Shown: positions 62,735 to 64,000 of the stretch, in pieces
Numbering within the stretch: position 1 is the first letter of the stretch
Layout of the letters: every line of letters begins with the position of its first letter
Source of the DNA: Microcoleus vaginatus PCC 9802
GTDB taxonomy: Bacteria > Cyanobacteriota > Cyanobacteriia > Cyanobacteriales > Microcoleaceae
DNA: 64,000 bases
NCBI GenBank assembly: GCA_022701275.1
Contig: CP031740.1
Coordinates: forward strand, 4,909,001 to 4,973,000
Direction of reading: 5' to 3'
Program-made: the position numbers and the translations under genes
Notes under the pieces: generated by a model
What the model saw: only the letters and a program-made list of their open reading frames with translations
Told to the model about the DNA's origin: nothing
The model's database searches: none

Positions 62735-64000
62735 TTCAAAATGTTATGGAATTGCTGGAGAAAGAGCCAGATGGATTAGAATTTGCAGAGATTGTCGAAC
62801 AACTCAGTCGAGTCCAAGATGTAGGCTCAGAAAGAGGTGTACGCAATCTCTTAAACAGACTTGCAAAAGAAGGAAAGCTAATTAGACGCAAAGGTTGGAG
62901 TACAAAACCGGGCGCACAGCCTTATATTTACTGTCACCCTAAAACCCAACCGCGCCAACTTGAAATTCCTGGTATTAAAGAGTATCGAATTTATACGAAA
63001 ACAGAGTTTGAAATTGGGGAATTAAATCAGGAAGAACGGCAGCAACAGCAAAAAGCAGTTTCTGTTTTAGAAAGTATCGCCAGCGGTCATTTACATCAAG
63101 AATTTTACGCGCGAGCAATTATTGAAGCTGCACCTAAGTTAGCAGCAGAAAATCCGGTAGAGTTAGTAGTTGGGATGGCGCGTTGGGTAGTTGACGATCT
63201 GAACACACTGGCGACTGAAATAGAGCGCAAATTGAAACGCGGGGCAGTAGATGAATCGAAAAAAATGGCTGTGAAACTAGATTCGCAGTTAGGATGGGCA
63301 AAGCGTTATTTTCAAGAATTCTGGAAGCTGTACGATCGCGTCGAAGAACTGCCTGGTATTTTGGAATTGCCGTCTCAAGCCAAGCGCTTTCGCTTGTACG
63401 GGGAAACTGCTAAATTAGATGAAAAAAAAGCTAGGGAGCAACTAAAAAAACGCATTTTTGGCGATCGGCTAATACAGGAACAACTGCTGCCAACAGACTT
63501 GCACAAATCAGCAGCAGGTACAGACGCATCTGTAGCAGACCTGTTTTTAGAACATACAGCGGGCAGTTTTATTCCCCCCGATCCTGTTATAGTTCCCTGT
63601 TCGGCGGCGGCCTTAGTAACTAACTCCAAAAATGGGTTTCCAGATGAATACCAAGATTTTGATATTTTCCCCGATAAACTTAGAGAATATGACGACCATA
63701 CTGCTGCTGTAAACGGCTTAGTATTGTCAGCAACTTTGGCAAGAAACTTTGTGGAAGAGAGTAATTTACAGCATACCCGCAAGGCTGCGATGGATCTCCG
63801 CCAATACTTGCAGGATTTTCGCATTGCTACTAAACAAGCTGACTGGCGACCAATGGGCGATTCGCCCGAGTTGGGAACTAAAAATAGACCGAAATTGATT
63901 ATGCGTGACGGTCGAATATTCCCCTTGGTACATAGATTAAGAGATTATGAAACTGGTGGCTTGTACGGCCAAATTGTACGCAGCGAGATTGAAATTTTTC
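62710..64000 (+). CDS. NurA-like nuclease with N-terminal winged-helix domain (partial)
   Basis: The frame starts at ATG 62710, inside the last codons of herA, and stays open to the window edge (430 residues seen). Residues 1-75 look like a winged helix (EPDGLEFAEIVEQLSRVQ, then GVRNLLNRLAKEGKLIRRKG). A helical linker follows to about 250. From about 268 a NurA fold is suggested by GTDASVADLF (Asp272) and, about 130 residues on, PKLIMRDGRIFPL (Asp400), the two metal-binding aspartates of NurA. The overlap implies coupled translation with HerA. NurA is a 5'-3' exonuclease/endonuclease driven by HerA. The usual NurA lacks this long N-terminal extension. The C terminus is outside the window. Confidence 0.75.
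   Translation, partial: MAKDAGILIQNVMELLEKEPDGLEFAEIVEQLSRVQDVGSERGVRNLLNRLAKEGKLIRRKGWSTKPGAQPYIYCHPKTQPRQLEIPGIKEYRIYTKTEFEIGELNQEERQQQQKAVSVLESIASGHLHQEFYARAIIEAAPKLAAENPVELVVGMARWVVDDLNTLATEIERKLKRGAVDESKKMAVKLDSQLGWAKRYFQEFWKLYDRVEELPGILELPSQAKRFRLYGETAKLDEKKAREQLKKRIFGDRLIQEQLLPTDLHKSAAGTDASVADLFLEHTAGSFIPPDPVIVPCSAAALVTNSKNGFPDEYQDFDIFPDKLREYDDHTAAVNGLVLSATLARNFVEESNLQHTRKAAMDLRQYLQDFRIATKQADWRPMGDSPELGTKNRPKLIMRDGRIFPLVHRLRDYETGGLYGQIVRSEIEIF

Overview
The window is chromosomal DNA from a filamentous cyanobacterium, most likely of the Microcoleus/Oscillatoria type. The evidence is the very frequent GCGATCGC-like (HIP1) octamers, the orange carotenoid protein, ndhH, ccsA, a KGK-domain protein, the DUF3352 and Uma2 families, a hormogonium-motility (hmp) locus, and many cyanobacterial dispersed repeats (heptamer tracts, AACCCGGTTT palindromes, ATTTTAGATTTTAGATT tracts). 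I found no rRNA, tRNA or CRISPR array that I could support.

Layout. 0-0.6 kb: end of an unknown gene, then a decayed two-gene module (gene with an in-frame stop plus a 31-codon HNH stub). 0.6-3.7 kb (minus): polyprenyl-phosphate sugar synthase/GtrA fusion and a GT39-type membrane glycosyltransferase. 3.8-5.7 kb: cofH and a Uma2 nuclease-like gene. 5.9-8.9 kb: small conserved gene and XRE regulator diverging from a palindrome, then an overlapping AAA ATPase / DUF4435-like TOPRIM pair that looks like a PARIS-type defence module. 9.2-13.8 kb: dapL, an unknown gene and a DUF3352 protein. 15-19.3 kb: a 1427-residue secreted protein with a TPS/haemagglutinin N-domain, a Pro-Ala stalk, eight 16-residue repeats and a C-terminal CHAT (caspase-like) domain. 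19.4-22.5 kb: ccsA, KGK gene, tilS.

22.5-37.9 kb: chemotaxis-like motility locus: hmpF (minus) divergent from hmpA (DUF4388-REC), hmpC (CheW), hmpD (MCP) and hmpE (hybrid CheA). The CheY gene (hmpB) expected between hmpA and hmpC is absent; TnpB-like scars flank hmpA, and a frameshifted tandem-HNH gene sits between hmpD and hmpE.

38-48 kb: pentapeptide-repeat/RidA fusion, pnp, an SNF2 helicase interrupted in its Walker A motif by a 468-residue LAGLIDADG intein, and a SWIM-zinc-finger partner. 48-52 kb: HAD phosphatase, queG, OCP and its C-terminal-domain homologue (CTDH). 52.3-54.9 kb (minus): anti-sigma kinase-like and REC-GAF-PP2C proteins of a partner-switching system. 55.5-59.1 kb: rsmH, ndhH and a MidA/NDUFAF7-type methyltransferase next to its probable substrate gene. 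59.1-64 kb: a C5 DNA methyltransferase with an unknown downstream partner, and a HerA helicase/NurA-like nuclease pair whose second gene runs off the window end.

Recurring theme: dispersed repeats that are normally intergenic have also entered reading frames in frame (GT39, tilS, SNF2), and mobile or selfish parts (intein, HNH, TnpB remnants) cluster around otherwise housekeeping or motility genes.
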